A DNA stretch of 64,000 bases from Azolla caroliniana (taxonomy: Eukaryota > Polypodiophyta), in the NCBI GenBank assembly GCA_043228905.1, contig JBHGNT010000008.1:20212001-20276000 (forward strand). Direction: 5' to 3'. Below, one piece after another: positions 52,344 through 63,996 of this stretch. Under the pieces are notes generated by a model. That model was not told the origin of the DNA and searched no databases. It saw only the letters and a program-made list of their open reading frames with translations. The position numbers and the translations under genes were made by a program. Numbering within the stretch: the stretch's first letter is position 1; each line of letters begins with the position of its first letter.

Positions 52344-53278
52344 ACATAAGAACCAATGGCACCGGAGCCGGAGAACAGGCATGACTAGACGGGGTCGAAG
52401 GAATCAATGACACCCAGGGGTAATAAGTAGGTTACGTCGTACTTCTAGCGTACGCCAGAGGAATAAAATAAAAGAAAAGAAAAGAAAAATAGTAATAATG
52501 GTAATAATGAAACGAAAGAAAGAAAGAAAAAAGATATATGAGATTTCAAATGGTAATGATGAAGAGGTGATGGGAGCGAAGTGATGTCAGCCAAACAATT
52601 AAGAAACACCACGCATCATCATCATACTATAATTATCCATGGGATGCAAGCGCGGGAACCAAGAATAGACCTCAATGCATGGAGTGAAGAATCAGAGAAA
52701 TGGGGATACAGAAGTACCGAAAACAAGAGGGAGATTCATTTCGAGACAAGACCTCTCAAGAGTACAGAGTGCGTAGACAATGCAGAATACCAGAAAAACA
52801 CAAGCAAACGACCAAGCAAGGCATACTAGATACAGGGCGGAGAGAATCCCTTATTCTGGGAAGTGGCTAGAGTTTTCGTGTAATACGGGTTCGTGCATCC
52901 CCGACCGCTTGCCATGCCGAAGAACCACGAAGGGTTTATCATCGCAACCTTCGAGGGCTTGAGGGTGGATTGGCTGTTGATCCTTGCAACCTCACTCCGG
53001 ACGATGATCTCAATGGTGGCAGACGGAAAAAAGGCATGGACCAGAGTCGTGTAGTGGCTAACTGTTTTGGTGTCATCGCCACGAGCCATCAAGCCAAAGA
53101 AAAGGGTAAAGGCCGAAACAACGCTACAACAAACTTCCAAACACATACTCGCAGATGGATAGCAGAGGCATCTTGGCAAGCAAACAAAGTTCTAGAGCCA
53201 AGAAGAGAAGAACCGCCCAGGTCGGCAAAACCCATTTGAATCAAGCTAGAAACGGATTATGACCAACATTAGGACAAG
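52344..53278 (+). other. Probable 3' part of host gypsy H, degenerate
   Basis: Follows R's right end. A readable frame, MPKNHEGFIIATFEGLRVDW then LLILATSLRTMISMVADGKK (about 52916-53035), suggests an accessory ORF of a gypsy element. There are no RT or integrase motifs. Simple AAAGA-type repeats lie at 52465-52530. Assignment to H rests on position only. Confidence 0.35.
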
Positions 53279-54150
53279 TTGAAGTATGCCCGTGCTAAAC
53301 TCAAGGAGAAGACGAAGGCTCTAATGGCTCAGGAGAAATTGTTGGAAGAGAGAACGATACTACTACTGACCGACACAGTGAAAGAGCGAGCGGAAATACT
53401 TGACACTCAAAATCAACTAATAGAACGATCCTGGAGTGTATTGGAGAAAGTGCAAATAACATACCAAACCCCAATCCAGAATTATGAGGTGCAAGAAATG
53501 GCAACAACAGTGTTAATTAAGCAACTAAAGAAGGAAAAGGAGGCCATGGAAGATAAGGTCAAGATGGGCATCAACTGCATCCGGATGATCGTCAGTGCTT
53601 GTAAGGACCAAATAAAATGAAAATAGATGTTTGTTCTACACTAGTATGGAATCACTGGTCGAAAAAGGCAGCTGAACTCTAGATCCTTCGAGCTAATGCA
53701 TTGGCCGAAACACAAATAGACGTCGTCCGGAAGCTCCTTGTGGATGGACAGTTGAGGCATCCTGGAAGAAGAGAAGATGGAAATGGATTATGGCCAGCAT
53801 TAGGACATGTTGAAGTAGGCCCGTGCTCAACTCAAGGAGAAGACGGAGGCTCTAATGGCTCAGGAGAAATTGTTGGAAGAGAGAACGATGCAACTACTGA
53901 CCGACGCAATGAAAGAGCGGGCGAAAATTCTTGACAGTCAAAGTCAAATAATAGAACGATCCTGGAGTGTATTGGAGAAAGTGCAAATAACATACCAAAC
54001 CCCGATCCAAAATTATGAGGTCCAAGAAATGGCAACAACAACATTAATTAAGTAGTTGAAGAAGGAAACGGAGGCCATGGAAGATAAGATCAAGAGGGGC
54101 ATCAAGCGCATCCGGATGATCTTCAGTGCTTGGAAGGACCGAATAAAATG
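53279..54150 (+). pseudogene. Coiled-coil ORF, tandemly duplicated
   Basis: 53279-53620 encodes KYARAKLKEKTKALMAQEKL, then LLEERTILLLTDTVKERAEI, then RSWSVLEKVQITYQTPIQNY, and so on: a heptad-rich helical protein of 113 codons. A second copy at about 53810-54150 repeats it with changes and one stop (54054). Units are about 520 bp apart, and 'agaagagaagatggaaatgg'-type spacer sequence precedes each. I do not recognise a family; it may be the 3' accessory or gag-like ORF of H. Confidence 0.5.
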
Positions 54151-54829
54151 AAAATAGATGTTTGTTCCACACAGTATGGAATGACTAGTCGAAACAGGCG
54201 ACTGAACTTCAGATCCTCCGGGCTGATGCTAAAAACCGAAAGAAAGATGGCGACACCTTTTATAAGATGGATGAAGAAAGCATAGTCACCATCCAAGAAG
54301 AAGAATTGCTAGATGACTTTTATGCCTTGGCCAAAACACAAATAGTCGTCGTGCGGAAGCTCCTTCACGGGATCCGCACCGTTTAGTAGTCGGTAGTGAG
54401 TAAGGCACCGTTTTGTAACTCTTACCGGATTCCTATAAAAGGATTCAGATTGATGTATATTTTACGAAAGTAATGCAAGTTTAAGGATGGTTTTCTATTC
54501 TATTGTCTGATTTACGTTGTGTACTTTCCGTTTGTGCTATAATTTCTAACCTTACACGTGTAACTAAGATCCGGATAAGTGTGTGATTCCGGAAGGCATT
54601 CCGGAAAGTAACCGGATAGGGTTAAGTGAATAAGTGTCGAATCATTATCCATATCTCCGACCACCACTTTGGATATGTATTCCGGAAGGCAACACCTTGT
54701 GTTTGTGGCTAGTCCGGCCTTGGATTAACAAGAATTCTCTTATCTCAATCTAAGGAGGCTCCCACTATTCGCGATCATGTTTAGGAACTTCTTTAAACCT
54801 TCTTTTAGTGTACAACCAACCATGAAGTC
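54151..54829 (+). other. Possible LTR of host gypsy H
   Basis: Contains 'cctataaaaggattcag' (TATA-like, 54430-54447), then U5-like AT-rich sequence and repeated 'ccggaaggcattccggaaag'. No paired LTR is visible in the window, because H's 5' end is outside it. No gene is seen. Confidence 0.3.
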
Positions 54830-55540
54830 ATTAGTTATGATACCACTATAGTTTAGAAAAGGATTCCCATGCCTGGAAATGAGTTTACTATGAAGAACTA
54901 GAAGCTAAAATAAATGTGATTCATGAAGTTATGTCTTACGTTGTGCATGTGTGGATGAGCCGAGGGATAGGGATAGAGATAAAACTATACCTAATATAGC
55001 ATAAATAAATACATGCAAGATGGAGACGATGGAGAGGGAGTGGGATATCAAACTTATCCACTTTATTCGATGCAAAGACATATCCCACTCACAAAGTTAA
55101 TGTTGCGCTTTATTAAACATATATCCAACATCTATGCCGTTGACCTTGTTATCTGAAGATGCATTTCAACTTTATTTGTGATGTATTGCCAATTTGAAAA
55201 TAATTTCGGTTTTCTTTTACTCTACTTTCAACCTAGTAGATCAACTGCAAATAGGTTGTGTTGCCAAAAAAATGCAATGTTTTTCCACTCCAAGAGATTT
55301 GGTAAATATATCCACCGATTATTGGTTTGTTTAGATATATCCAGACATTGATGGATACGTTCCAGATTGATGTCTTCGACTACGCAATCTACCTCAAGGG
55401 ATGTAGTAGTGGTAGTGCACAATCGTGTGCATTAGGCTCACATTGAGAATAGCATTCAATGTCAATTGCATGCTACTAAGGTTATCACATTGAGCATTTG
55501 TTATCATTCAAGATTTACGGAGAGTTGAGTCAGGGTGACG
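54830..55540 (-). mobile_element. Copia remnant C6: RNase H tail and LTR start, minus strand
   Basis: Minus-strand sequence in broken frames gives CDNLSSMQLTLNAILNV followed by VDIFTKSLGVEKHCIF, the end of a copia RNase H. About 100 bp downstream a sequence like an LTR start, TGTTGGATATATG, occurs at 55130 (minus). Highly decayed. Confidence 0.55.
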
Positions 55541-56339
55541 AAACTTAATGTTGTTGTATGTATGTGTAATGTATACGATTATAAGTGCAATTATGAGTGT
55601 GAGTAAATACGTATGTGAACACATCCACACATGTGTACATGTGGACATATAGAAGAGGTGTGAATGAGTGATTAGTGTGAATGGCTAAGGGGGGTTGCAC
55701 CCCTATGTATCTGCCCCTCTTGTAACTATTTAACCCTCTTATGGGGAATGAATGAATAAGGAATAACTTCTCTCTTAATCTCTCTTTCTCTCTTTGACAC
55801 CTTTTCTGTTCTCTCACATTGAACCCCCTTGGGAGCAAGATGAAGCCATTCTAAGCATCACCCCCCACCCCACAATTCTTCTAAATGCTCATCCCCACCC
55901 CACAATGATTCTCTACGCCATACCATTTCCATCTTCATTATTATCCTCAATCCCCCCAACGCTCATCACACATATCATCTCCATCACCAATCATCATTAT
56001 CATAAATATTAACCCTAACTCTAAAACATACAACATCATTATCTTAAAATGAGGATCAAAAAGCTCCATGCGAAGACGAGTGGCAAAATAATGTAGCACA
56101 AGGTGAAAAGAGCAAATAAGGATTTCCACTACGAGGAGTATTTCATAATATATTAAACAAATGAACATGTATAAGTCAATGAGCAAGTGGTCATAAGAGA
56201 TGAGGAAAAAGTTGCAACATTATGAAGAAAAAGGTGGGAATCTGCTACGGCACATCATAAATTTTGAATTGTCCAAATGTCAACTCATTATGAACAAACG
56301 ATTACACTCACATGATTACTGCACCTGTAATCCATAAGA
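55541..56339. other. Unassigned AT-rich sequence
   Basis: Contains pyrimidine tracts (55769-55797) and C-rich 'caccccccaccccacaat' repeats (55858-55905). No convincing gene, TIR or LTR pair is seen. Confidence 0.4.
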
Positions 56340-56711
56340 TTATTTATTTTCAATAATTAACTATGTTTGATATGAGTTTTTGTAAAAACATTACGTCTGA
56401 GAAGCATAGAGTACACACTCGGTTATCCGGAAACACAACAGTTAGGTATACACTGAGATGAGATAGATAGACAGACAAACAGAGATAGAGCAGAAAATGC
56501 TTTCTATTATGAAAACTCTCTATGCATACAATGTGAGTAGTGAGCACTCTTTAGCCAAGTCCTCAAAAGGACTGACAAAAGTACTGATGGGTACTTCAAT
56601 GCTAATAAATGATCTCTAACAGTACCTCTCTAAGATATTCCTATTACAATGAATAGGTATAACGGCCCTAACGGCCTATCGACTTCACCATTCGATATGG
56701 TTTTCGGCTTT
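56340..56711 (-). repeat. Diverged C1/C3-type copia LTR fragment
   Basis: On the minus strand it shares with the C1 and C3 LTRs the order 'gccgttagggccg', 'taggaatatctta', 'agtactttt...tcagtccttt', 'gagtgctcac' and 'ctctgtttgtctgtc'. It ends next to the start of the C3 LTR at 56712, so C3 inserted at or near its edge. Confidence 0.6.
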
Positions 56712-57235
56712 TGTTGAGAGACAAGCTCAACATTCGGTGCATAATCGGGTGCATAACCCAGTGCGTAAATTGGGTGCGTAAAACCATGCGCACAATAGGC
56801 CGTAGCAGTGCGTAAACCGAGAGGCCATTAGGAAGTTATTCCTCGTAAGGAATAATTTTGGGAGTGTGTGTTGTCGGCTCATTTATGAGCAGTCAAGTAA
56901 TGTCAGTACTTGTGTCAACCCAATTGTCAGGGCTTATATAATATGTGCTCACTGAGCACAAAGCATGTATAGACAGAGAATTATTTTGAATAGAGTTGTG
57001 TATCTGCTCTCTCTCTCTGTCTCTCTGTCTCCGTCTCCATCTCTGTGTTTTCTACGTTTACCGAACTGTATACTCTGTGCTTTCCGCACACGCTTCCGCA
57101 CACGCTATTCTTTTACATGGTATCAGAGCACGAGTGTTGATCTCCTCTGCAACCGACAAGAAAAGCTTGCGACAAAATAGAGTTGAAGTTGTTCTTCATT
57201 TATATTTTTTTCAAAAAAGAAAAAGACTTCAATAT

Positions 57236-58120
57236 GGATAGAGGTATGGGAAGCTCGCTACCGACTAAAAAGCTTGATAGGAGCAATTACGCATCCTGGT
57301 CGTACAAGATGCACCAGTACCTGCTCGGTCACGGCTACTGGACTTATGTCGAAGGACCTAATCATGGCACACCCGATTCGACACACATAGATTTTTCGGC
57401 TTGAGAACAAGCGGCAAGCAGAGTTCTCTACTACTTTGCATCCTACCAACTATTGAGCTATATTCAGGATGCTAAGATGCCAAAGGACGCGTGGGTGAAT
57501 CTCAAAAAGATTTTTGCTGCAAGCACAACGGCCAGGAAGCTGCAGCTTAGGCAGGAGCTCAGCAATGTCCGGCAAAAAGATCTATTTGTGGCCAATTACA
57601 CGGCCCGAATCAAGGAAATCTATGACTCACTCGCCTCCGTCAACGTGAACATCGAGGAGGACGAGATGGTGCAAGTGTGCCTTGGTGGGCTAGCGTCCAG
57701 GTTCGGAGCTTTCCGAACGGCGGTTTGTACAAGAAAGAATACGCCTTCGTTTTTTGACCTTCATCGATATTGCTCATAGAGGAAAACCATGTGGGTGCAT
57801 CGATGAGTACGCACGCTGACGAGAAGATGTTGTACACGGAGGAAGATAGGCCCCGTGGTCGTGGTGGACGAGGCAGATCAGCGCGCAATGGAGGCGGCCG
57901 ACAAGAGCAGAACAAGCAGCATAATCAAAATGCTGACAATAGTTCCGGACCTTCCACAAGTAGGGGGAGTCATGGTGGTGCCGGAAGCCAACAAGAGAAG
58001 GTCGCGTCAGAATGCTGGTACTGTGGCAAGAAAGGCCACAAGGAGAGTGAGTGCAGAAAAGAGAGAGTTTATTCGGACAAAGCCGGATCGAGCCGAAGAG
58101 ACGCAGAGAGGCGTTAGAGA
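57236..58120 (+). pseudogene. C3 Gag, stops and frameshift
   Basis: Starts MDRGMGSSLPTKKLDRSNYA; TGA at 57403-57405; continues MPKDAWVNLKKIFAASTTAR then RQELSNVRQKDLFVANYTAR. A frameshift near 57770 follows, then the zinc knuckle CWYCGKKGHKESECRK (58013-58060). It is the intact counterpart for the C1 gag deletion. Confidence 0.85.
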
Positions 58121-59160
58121 GGCTTTCAGATGGGAAAACAACACCGACTTCCATTCCCCAATGAGCGTAATTGGAGTCGAAATACGCTCGATTTAATCCA
58201 TTCGGATGTGTGGGGACCGGCACAGAACGTGAGTCTCGGTGGAAGCCGTTACTTCGTAACCTTCATCGACGATTTCACTCGACACACGTGGGCATGCACG
58301 ATCATGAAGAAGAGCGAAGTCTTCGCATGTTTCCTTAAGATGAAGAGCCTTGCGGAAAGGGAAACAGGGCGTAAGATTAAATGCCTACGGTCCGAAGGCG
58401 GGAAGGAATACTTCTCCGACCAATTCATGAGTTATGTACAGAAGGAGGGAATTCAACATGAATTCTCGTGTAGATATACGTTGGAGCAGAATGGCGTAGC
58501 CGAAAGGAAGAAGCGGCTAGGGCAATGCTTGAAGAGAAGCATATGCCGAAATTCTACTAGGTTGAAGCCGTAAGGACGGTTGTCTACCTGCAGAATCAGA
58601 CTTCTGCTAATGGAGGAGTGTCGCCACATGAGCTATATTTCGGAAAGACGGCCACACTTGAGGATTTTCGGCAGCATCGCGTATGTGCCTGTGCCGAAGG
58701 AGAAAAGGAGGAAGCTAGATGCCAAAGCCAAAAAACGTATCTTGGTTGGCTATTCATACGCACAGAAGGGGTATAAGTGTTACAACCCCCGAACGAAGGA
58801 AGTACGCGTAAGCCGAGATGTCATGTTCGACGATTTCGTTCGTGGTACTTGCCTTCACCTCCAACTCCTCATGACTCCATTCCGAATTCTGAGGACGAAG
58901 TCAGCGACGCCAAAATGCCTCCGCACGATGAAGAAATTGGAGGTCTGAGAGAGAGTCTGATCTCATTTCGGTTAAGTGGGCCGAATGAGGGGTTGGGCTG
59001 AAATGGCCAACCTATTGAAGAGACGGCAAGTAGTGGAGACTCGACCGTGATGTCCCCGTGTAAAGAACCGAGGAGACGGTTTACACGCAAGGGGAAGGGC
59101 AAGAAGAAAATGCCGGAGTACGATTTCGGCGGCACCGAGTCAGTTCGGAGCGAATCTGAC
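58121..59160 (+). pseudogene. C3 integrase and linker, frameshifted
   Basis: 58130-58573 reads DLIHSDVWGPAQNVSLGG (first Asp), RYFVTFIDDFTRHTWACTI, KCLRSEGGKEYFSDQF and RYTLEQNGVAERKKR (Glu region). A frameshift follows near 58510-58620, then KEKRRKLDAKAKKRILVGYS and the linker ending KGKGKKKMPEYDF. The second catalytic Asp position reads LRSEGG where C1 has MRSDGG, so this copy would be inactive. Confidence 0.85.
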
Positions 59161-59678
59161 ATTGAGCCTATCGTTGTCATGATATGGCAAGACTGGAACC
59201 CATGACCTTATGCTACATGGGTCGAGCTCTTGACCATTAGACTATACATTGTAATACGTAGAATATTATTTTCATTTATGTTTTATTATAGAAAATTGAT
59301 GTATATTCTAGATTTCTCTGGTACATTCTAGAAACTTCAGGAGTATTCCATAGAACACTATAAAAGGAGGCACAAGGCATTATTTCGAACCAAATCGGTT
59401 CAATGCCAGTCTTCAGCCTCCTAGCTATTGTACATTTTCTTCATATAATATATATCTCTTCTTATCATCACTCTCTCTTTCTCTCAATCTCTGTCTCCCT
59501 CCCTCTCTCTCACTCTTTCCTTCTCTCGAGAGTTCTTCACCTCTCTTAGTACTAATACTTCTTTTAGTACTAATTCCTTCTCTGTCTTCGTACTGTTCCT
59601 GACAGTTTGAACCGATTTTTCCTACCTTCTGTCTCTCTCATTTCCTACTAATCTCTTATTCCTCTTTTCTTTCATCCC

Positions 59679-60830
59679 ATGGCCACTGTTAGCGTTGAAG
59701 AATATCAATCTGTTTTCCCGGAATTTCAATGCTTGAAAGAGAATTTCCATGCTTTGGAACAAGAAAACCAACGGTTGCTGGGGGATCTTCAACAAATCTC
59801 CTTAGGAAAGCAGCAAACGCAACAATAGCATGGGGAACTTGCGTTATGCGTGCAAGAACTCGAAGCAACCATCGTAGCGATGCAACAACAAGGGCCCGAA
59901 ACATAAGGGATTCATAAAGAACCCAAGATTGGTCTTCCCACGAAGTTTGATGGAACGCGATCGCAGTTTAGAGGGTTCCTTAACCAGGTACGATTAGTTA
60001 TTCAAATTCATCCTTCCCGATATCCCACCGATGCATCACGAGTGGGTTTAGTAGGCACTTTGTTAAGTGGCTCAACGTTGGCATGGTTCGCTCCACTATT
60101 AGAAAAGGAATCTCCGTTACTCAACAATTTTGAAGAGTTTCTAGATGAGTTTAAAGCATGTTTCGGAGATACTGACAGCATCAGGACCGCAATCAACAAA
60201 ATTCGGCGATTACGCCAAGGTGACTGTCCAGCCTCCGCATACGCTACAGATTTTCGCCTACTCGCCGCCGATATCCCTTGGGATGATCAAGCGTTGATGG
60301 AGCAATTCCGTTATGGTTTACGCAACGACGTCAAGGATTTACTCTTGACCTTCCCCGAAGAGCCAAAGTCCTTAACAGAAGCAATCAGTCGCGCGGTGAG
60401 ATGTGACAACAGCCTCTTTGAGCGACGTTCGGAACGACAGCTACAGATGCCGAGGGCAAGATCAGAGCCCACCTATGCCTCAGTGGTAGCAAGACCTTTT
60501 CCGAGGGAGTCATATAATGCGCCTCCAGCGAATACTCCGACTCCGATGGAGATTGACACTACACGTCGTCGAGGGCCATTATCCGAAGAAGAAAAGCAGT
60601 GACGCCGTACAAATCGACTATGTCTTTACTGTGGTGGACCAGGACATATTGCAATAAATTGCCCCCATAGGCCAAGAAGACAGGTAAACCAAATAGTCGC
60701 TAGTTCTAATTGTACTAAACCCGAGCCTATTTCAGTAGGGATATCTGATATTCCTAATAGTACTAATAGCCTAGATCTAGCGAACAGATTTGATGTCCTT
60801 AGTCAGTTAGAAGAAGAGTTAAACGACTAA
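59679..60830 (+). pseudogene. G1-right Gag with stops, containing the part missing in G1-left
   Basis: Starts MATVSVEEYQSVFPEFQ; TAG stops at 59826-59828 and near 59903. From 60042 open for 186 codons with the complete capsid: DASRVGLVGTLLSGS, then NKIRRLRQGDCPASAYATDF, then MEQFRYGLRNDVKDLLLTFP. TGA at 60600-60602, then the zinc knuckle CLYCGGPGHIAINC. The block RLRQGD through NSLFER is what G1-left lacks. Confidence 0.85.
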
Positions 60831-60843
60831 GTCTAGCCAAAAT

Positions 60844-61578
60844 AGGAGCCGTTTGGTTGGACAACCCTAGATCTGTGCAGCCCATTAGTCGTTCCATTCC
60901 CTCTAAACAAGTTAGTGATGTGTTCGTAGCCCTCCAGTACATGTCCCTCCAGTACATGTCCTAGCACTCCTAGATTCCGGAGCTAACTCTTGCTTTATGG
61001 ATAAGAAATTTGCTCAAGCTTATAAGATATCCCTAAGAAAACTCAAGTGTCCAGCCTCTATTGTAGTCATTGATGGACGTCCCATTGCTTCCGGAAATAT
61101 CATAGAAGAGTCAGAGCCCATTAATATTGTCCTAGATAACTTAGCATGTGTAGTATCGTTTAATATTATTAGTATCCCAGAACATCCCATAGTTTTAGGA
61201 TTGTCGTGTTTCGAGTTACATAACCCAGACATAGATTGGAGAACAAGAGAAATCCGGTGTCGACAAACCCAAGGGTCAACTCAGAAGATGGCAACCATTT
61301 CGCTACATCAGTTGCGTAAAGAAGGGCGCAAGGAGGAAATGTTCCTCTTTGCAATATCAGTAAACCCCTCCAGCACCACTAAAGAAGAATCCACCGTTCA
61401 ACTTCTCGAGAAGTATCGTCATTATGCCGATGTGTTCGATAAAGTACAAGCCAATACACTTCCTCATCATCGACCGTACGATTGCCCCATTGATTTACAA
61501 CCGGGAAAAGAGCCGCCATGGGGACCGATCTACAATTTGTCACCAACCGAGCTGGAAGTCCTTCGGGCCTACAATTAG
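60844..61578 (+). pseudogene. G1-right retropepsin and start of RT, truncated by C5
   Basis: A small duplication ('cctccagtacatgtc' twice, 60931-60962) and deletion break the frame just before LDSGANSCFMDKKFAQAYK. The frame then stays open through HPIVLGLSCFELHNPDIDW to the pre-RT segment KYRHYADVFDKVQANTLPHH then WGPIYNLSPTELEVLRAY. A TAG and the C5 LTR follow. The wording of this segment is typical of chromovirus/Sushi-like Pol. Confidence 0.85.
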
Positions 61579-61588
61579 GAGAATTTGG

Positions 61589-62285
61589 TGTTAGAGAATC
61601 GACGGTTTCAAACCTTCACCTCTCGACCACAACCGAGGAAACACGAGTCAGTGCAGCAGTAAATCCAAAACACAGAGAGAGACTCGAATGCATAGGGTTT
61701 AGCGTGGAAAACCCTAAACGGGAAAAACCACGGGAGTGCAAGACTCCAACTATCACTATACGCAGGGAATGTACAATGGCGAGCTGCAAGGCGACGACCT
61801 TGAGCTCGCTGTCCTCGCCACAGGCAGCGGTATTACACAGAGGCGTCGACCTCTTCCTTTCTCTCTCTCTCTCTCTCGGCTGCTCTCACTTCGCTCCCTC
61901 TAAGTGGAAAACAGAAAATGAGCAACAACAAAAACTGTTTGCCCTAAGTCATATTTATACACATATGACTTTCGGGCTATTTACAAATATAGCCTCAAGG
62001 GCTCTTGGCAAACATATTCACAAATATGTCCCCGCATCCGGATCTCTCTCCGGGTACATTCGTCATCCGGCTCCGTAACCGGGGTCTTCAGCATCCGGCT
62101 CCGTAGCCGGGGTCTTCATCATCCGGCTCCGTAGCCGGAGTCTTCAGCATCCGGCTCCGTAGTCGGGGTCTTCAGCATCCGGCTCCGTAACCGGGGTCTT
62201 CATCATCCGGCTCCATAGCCGGGGTATTCATCATCCGATTCCCGGACATCCGACCATCCCATCCGGAGGGACCGTAATCCCAACA
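61589..62285 (-). repeat. C5 3' LTR (697 bp) with 28-bp U3 tandem repeat
   Basis: Minus strand begins TGTTGGGATTACGGTCC; plus-strand left edge TGTTAGAGAATCG. Seven or so units of 'catccggctccgtagccggggtcttcag' occupy about 62063-62230. Contains the conserved 'cgtggaaaaccctaaacggg' U5 block. Confidence 0.88.
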
Positions 62286-62295
62286 AACTCCCCCT

Positions 62296-62990
62296 TCACT
62301 TCGGCATGGGATGTCTCTCCAATCCGATCCTTTTCCGGCATGCTTCCAGCTTGTCGGGTGTGAGTACCTTGGTCAGCATATCCGACCCGTTCTCGTCCGT
62401 GTGGATCTTCGTCAGCACGAACTCCTTGTCTTCTATCCTTTCCCGGATCCAGTGGTATCTACGCTGGATGTGCTTCGTCCGGGAGTGATAGGCCGCATTC
62501 TTCGCAAGGTGGATGGCACTCTGACTGTCGCAGTAGAGTCGGTACTCCTCCTGCCGGATACCGAGCTCTCTAATGAAGTCCTTCATCCATATTATTTCCT
62601 TGCCGGCTTCAACAACCGCCATGTACTCCGCCTCCGTGGTTGACAACGCAACCGTCTTCTGCAGCCTCGACTGCCACGAAACAGCTCCCCCTGCATATGT
62701 CATCACATACCCTGATGTGGACCGGCTGGTATCTGCATCAGCCGACATATCCGAATCGGTAAAGCCGTCGAGTTCGGGCTTACCGGAGCCGAATCGGAGG
62801 CATACGTTTGCCGTGCCCTTCAGGTATCGGAGTATCCACTTGGCTGCGTTCTAGTGCTCTTTGCCGGGATTGCTCATGTACCGGCTCACCACTCCGACTG
62901 CATATCCTATGTCCGGTCTTGTACACACCATTGCGTACATCAAGCTTCCGACGGCCGAGGCATATGGTACTTTCATCATGTCCTCCTTCT
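62296..62990 (-). pseudogene. C5 RNase H and connection region, one stop
   Basis: Open frame 62748-62296: MSADADTSRSTSGYVMTYAG, then LYCDSQSAIHLAKNAAYHSR, then TKHIQRRYHWIRERIEDKEF, then NGSDMLTKVLTPDKLEACRK. Upstream, VPYASAVGSLMYAMVCTRPD and GYAVGVVSRYMSNPGKEH are readable, with a TAG (62852-62854) where C4 has Trp. Confidence 0.85.
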
Positions 62991-63009
62991 CAGCCTTTGT
63001 CTTGGGGCT

Positions 63010-63996
63010 TTACTTGCTGGACAACTTGCAGTTTGCCGGGAGGGTTGACCCGACCGGTCTTGCTTCCGACATGTTGAACCGGTGAAGCACCTTTGTCACG
63101 TACTTCTCCTGTGACAACCACAACTGCTTCTTCTTCCGGTCCCGGATGATATGCATCCCTAGTATTTGCCTCGCCGGACCCAGGTCCTTCATTGAGAAGG
63201 TTCGGTGAAGCGCTTTCTTCAGCATCCGTATCTTGCCCTGGTCCCGTCCGACAATCAACATGTCGTCCACATACAGGAGGAGTATTAGAAAGTCTCCTCC
63301 TTCGAACTTCTTCACAAACACGCAGTGATCGGACTGCGTTTTGTGGTACCCTTCGTTGGTCATGAAAGAGTCGAACTTCCAGTACCATTGCCGGGGAGCC
63401 TGCTTCAGTCCGTAAAGGCTCTTCTTCAACCGGCATACCAGGTGCTCCTTCCCTTTCTTCTCGAATCCTTCCGGTTGCTGCATGTAGATCTCTTCTTCGA
63501 GGTCACCGTGAAGGAATGCCGTCTTCACGTCCATCTGTTCTACCTCGAGGTCCATGCTTGCCGCTATGCTCAGCACCGTCCGGATGGAGGTCATTTTCAC
63601 TACCGGGGCAAATATCTCGTCGAAGTCGACGCCCTTCTTCTGCTGGAACCCCTTCACCACGATCCTGGCTTTGTATCTCGGGGGGTTTCCGGCATCTCCC
63701 GGTTTCAGCTTGAACACCCACTTGTTTCGAAGTGCCTGCTTTCCTTTCGGCAACTCCACAAGTTCATATGTGTGGTTCTCATGCAGGGAATCCATCTCCT
63801 CCTGCATGGCACTTAACCACCTGCGCCTATGGGTGTCAAGTTTTGCTTCTTCAAAGCTCTCCGGCTCCCCCTCGTCGGTTAGCAGCACGTGCTCTGGTTC
63901 CGGAAATCTCCGGGGGGCCCTTCTCTCTCTTAGAGGATATCTCCGTTCCGGAGCTTCGGTAACCGGCTCCTCCGTTTCCTCTTCATCCAAATCCAT
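63010..63996 (-). CDS. C5 reverse transcriptase domain (328 aa), intact, 5' end outside window
   Basis: Copia RT from the linker RRYPLRERRAPRRFPEPEHV through RRWLSAMQEEMDSLHENHTY, NKWVFKLKPGDAGNPPRYKA, VDFDEIFAPVVKMTSIRTVL, AFLHGDLEEEIYMQQPEGF, VCRLKKSLYGLKQAPRQWY, and the catalytic box LILLLYVDDMLIVG, to QEKYVTKVLHRFNMSEARPV. It ends at a TAA (63010-63012) shortly before the RNase H connection. All RT motifs are intact. Confidence 0.9.
   Translation of the reverse strand: MDLDEEETEEPVTEAPERRYPLRERRAPRRFPEPEHVLLTDEGEPESFEEAKLDTHRRRWLSAMQEEMDSLHENHTYELVELPKGKQALRNKWVFKLKPGDAGNPPRYKARIVVKGFQQKKGVDFDEIFAPVVKMTSIRTVLSIAASMDLEVEQMDVKTAFLHGDLEEEIYMQQPEGFEKKGKEHLVCRLKKSLYGLKQAPRQWYWKFDSFMTNEGYHKTQSDHCVFVKKFEGGDFLILLLYVDDMLIVGRDQGKIRMLKKALHRTFSMKDLGPARQILGMHIIRDRKKKQLWLSQEKYVTKVLHRFNMSEARPVGSTLPANCKLSSK

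Larger units (their letters stand above)
56712..59174 (+). mobile_element. Ty1/copia element C3 (sister of C1), truncated by G1-right
   Basis: 5' LTR 56712-57117 (TGTTGAGAGACAAGC to TTTTACA), iMet primer site TGGTATCAGAGC at 57118-57129, gag from 57236, and integrase to 59160. G1-right inserts at 59175; RT and RNase H are absent from the window. Relative to C1 the protease and first part of integrase appear deleted between 58120 and 58190. Confidence 0.88.
59175..61588 (+). mobile_element. Ty3/gypsy element G1-right, 5' part
   Basis: LTR 59175-59604 (TGTCATGA to CCTGACA), gag 59679-60830, protease and first RT codons to 61578, then interruption by copia C5 at 61589. Same family as G1-left but opposite orientation. 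The left flank in C3 is ATCGT. Confidence 0.85.
61589..63996 (-). mobile_element. Ty1/copia element C5, 3' part, runs off window end
   Basis: Minus strand: RT (63996-63010), RNase H (to 62296), PPT, and 3' LTR 62285-61589. Same family as C4. Only two in-frame stops are visible (near 63010 and 62854), so it is among the better preserved copia copies here. The 5' half lies beyond the window. Confidence 0.9.
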
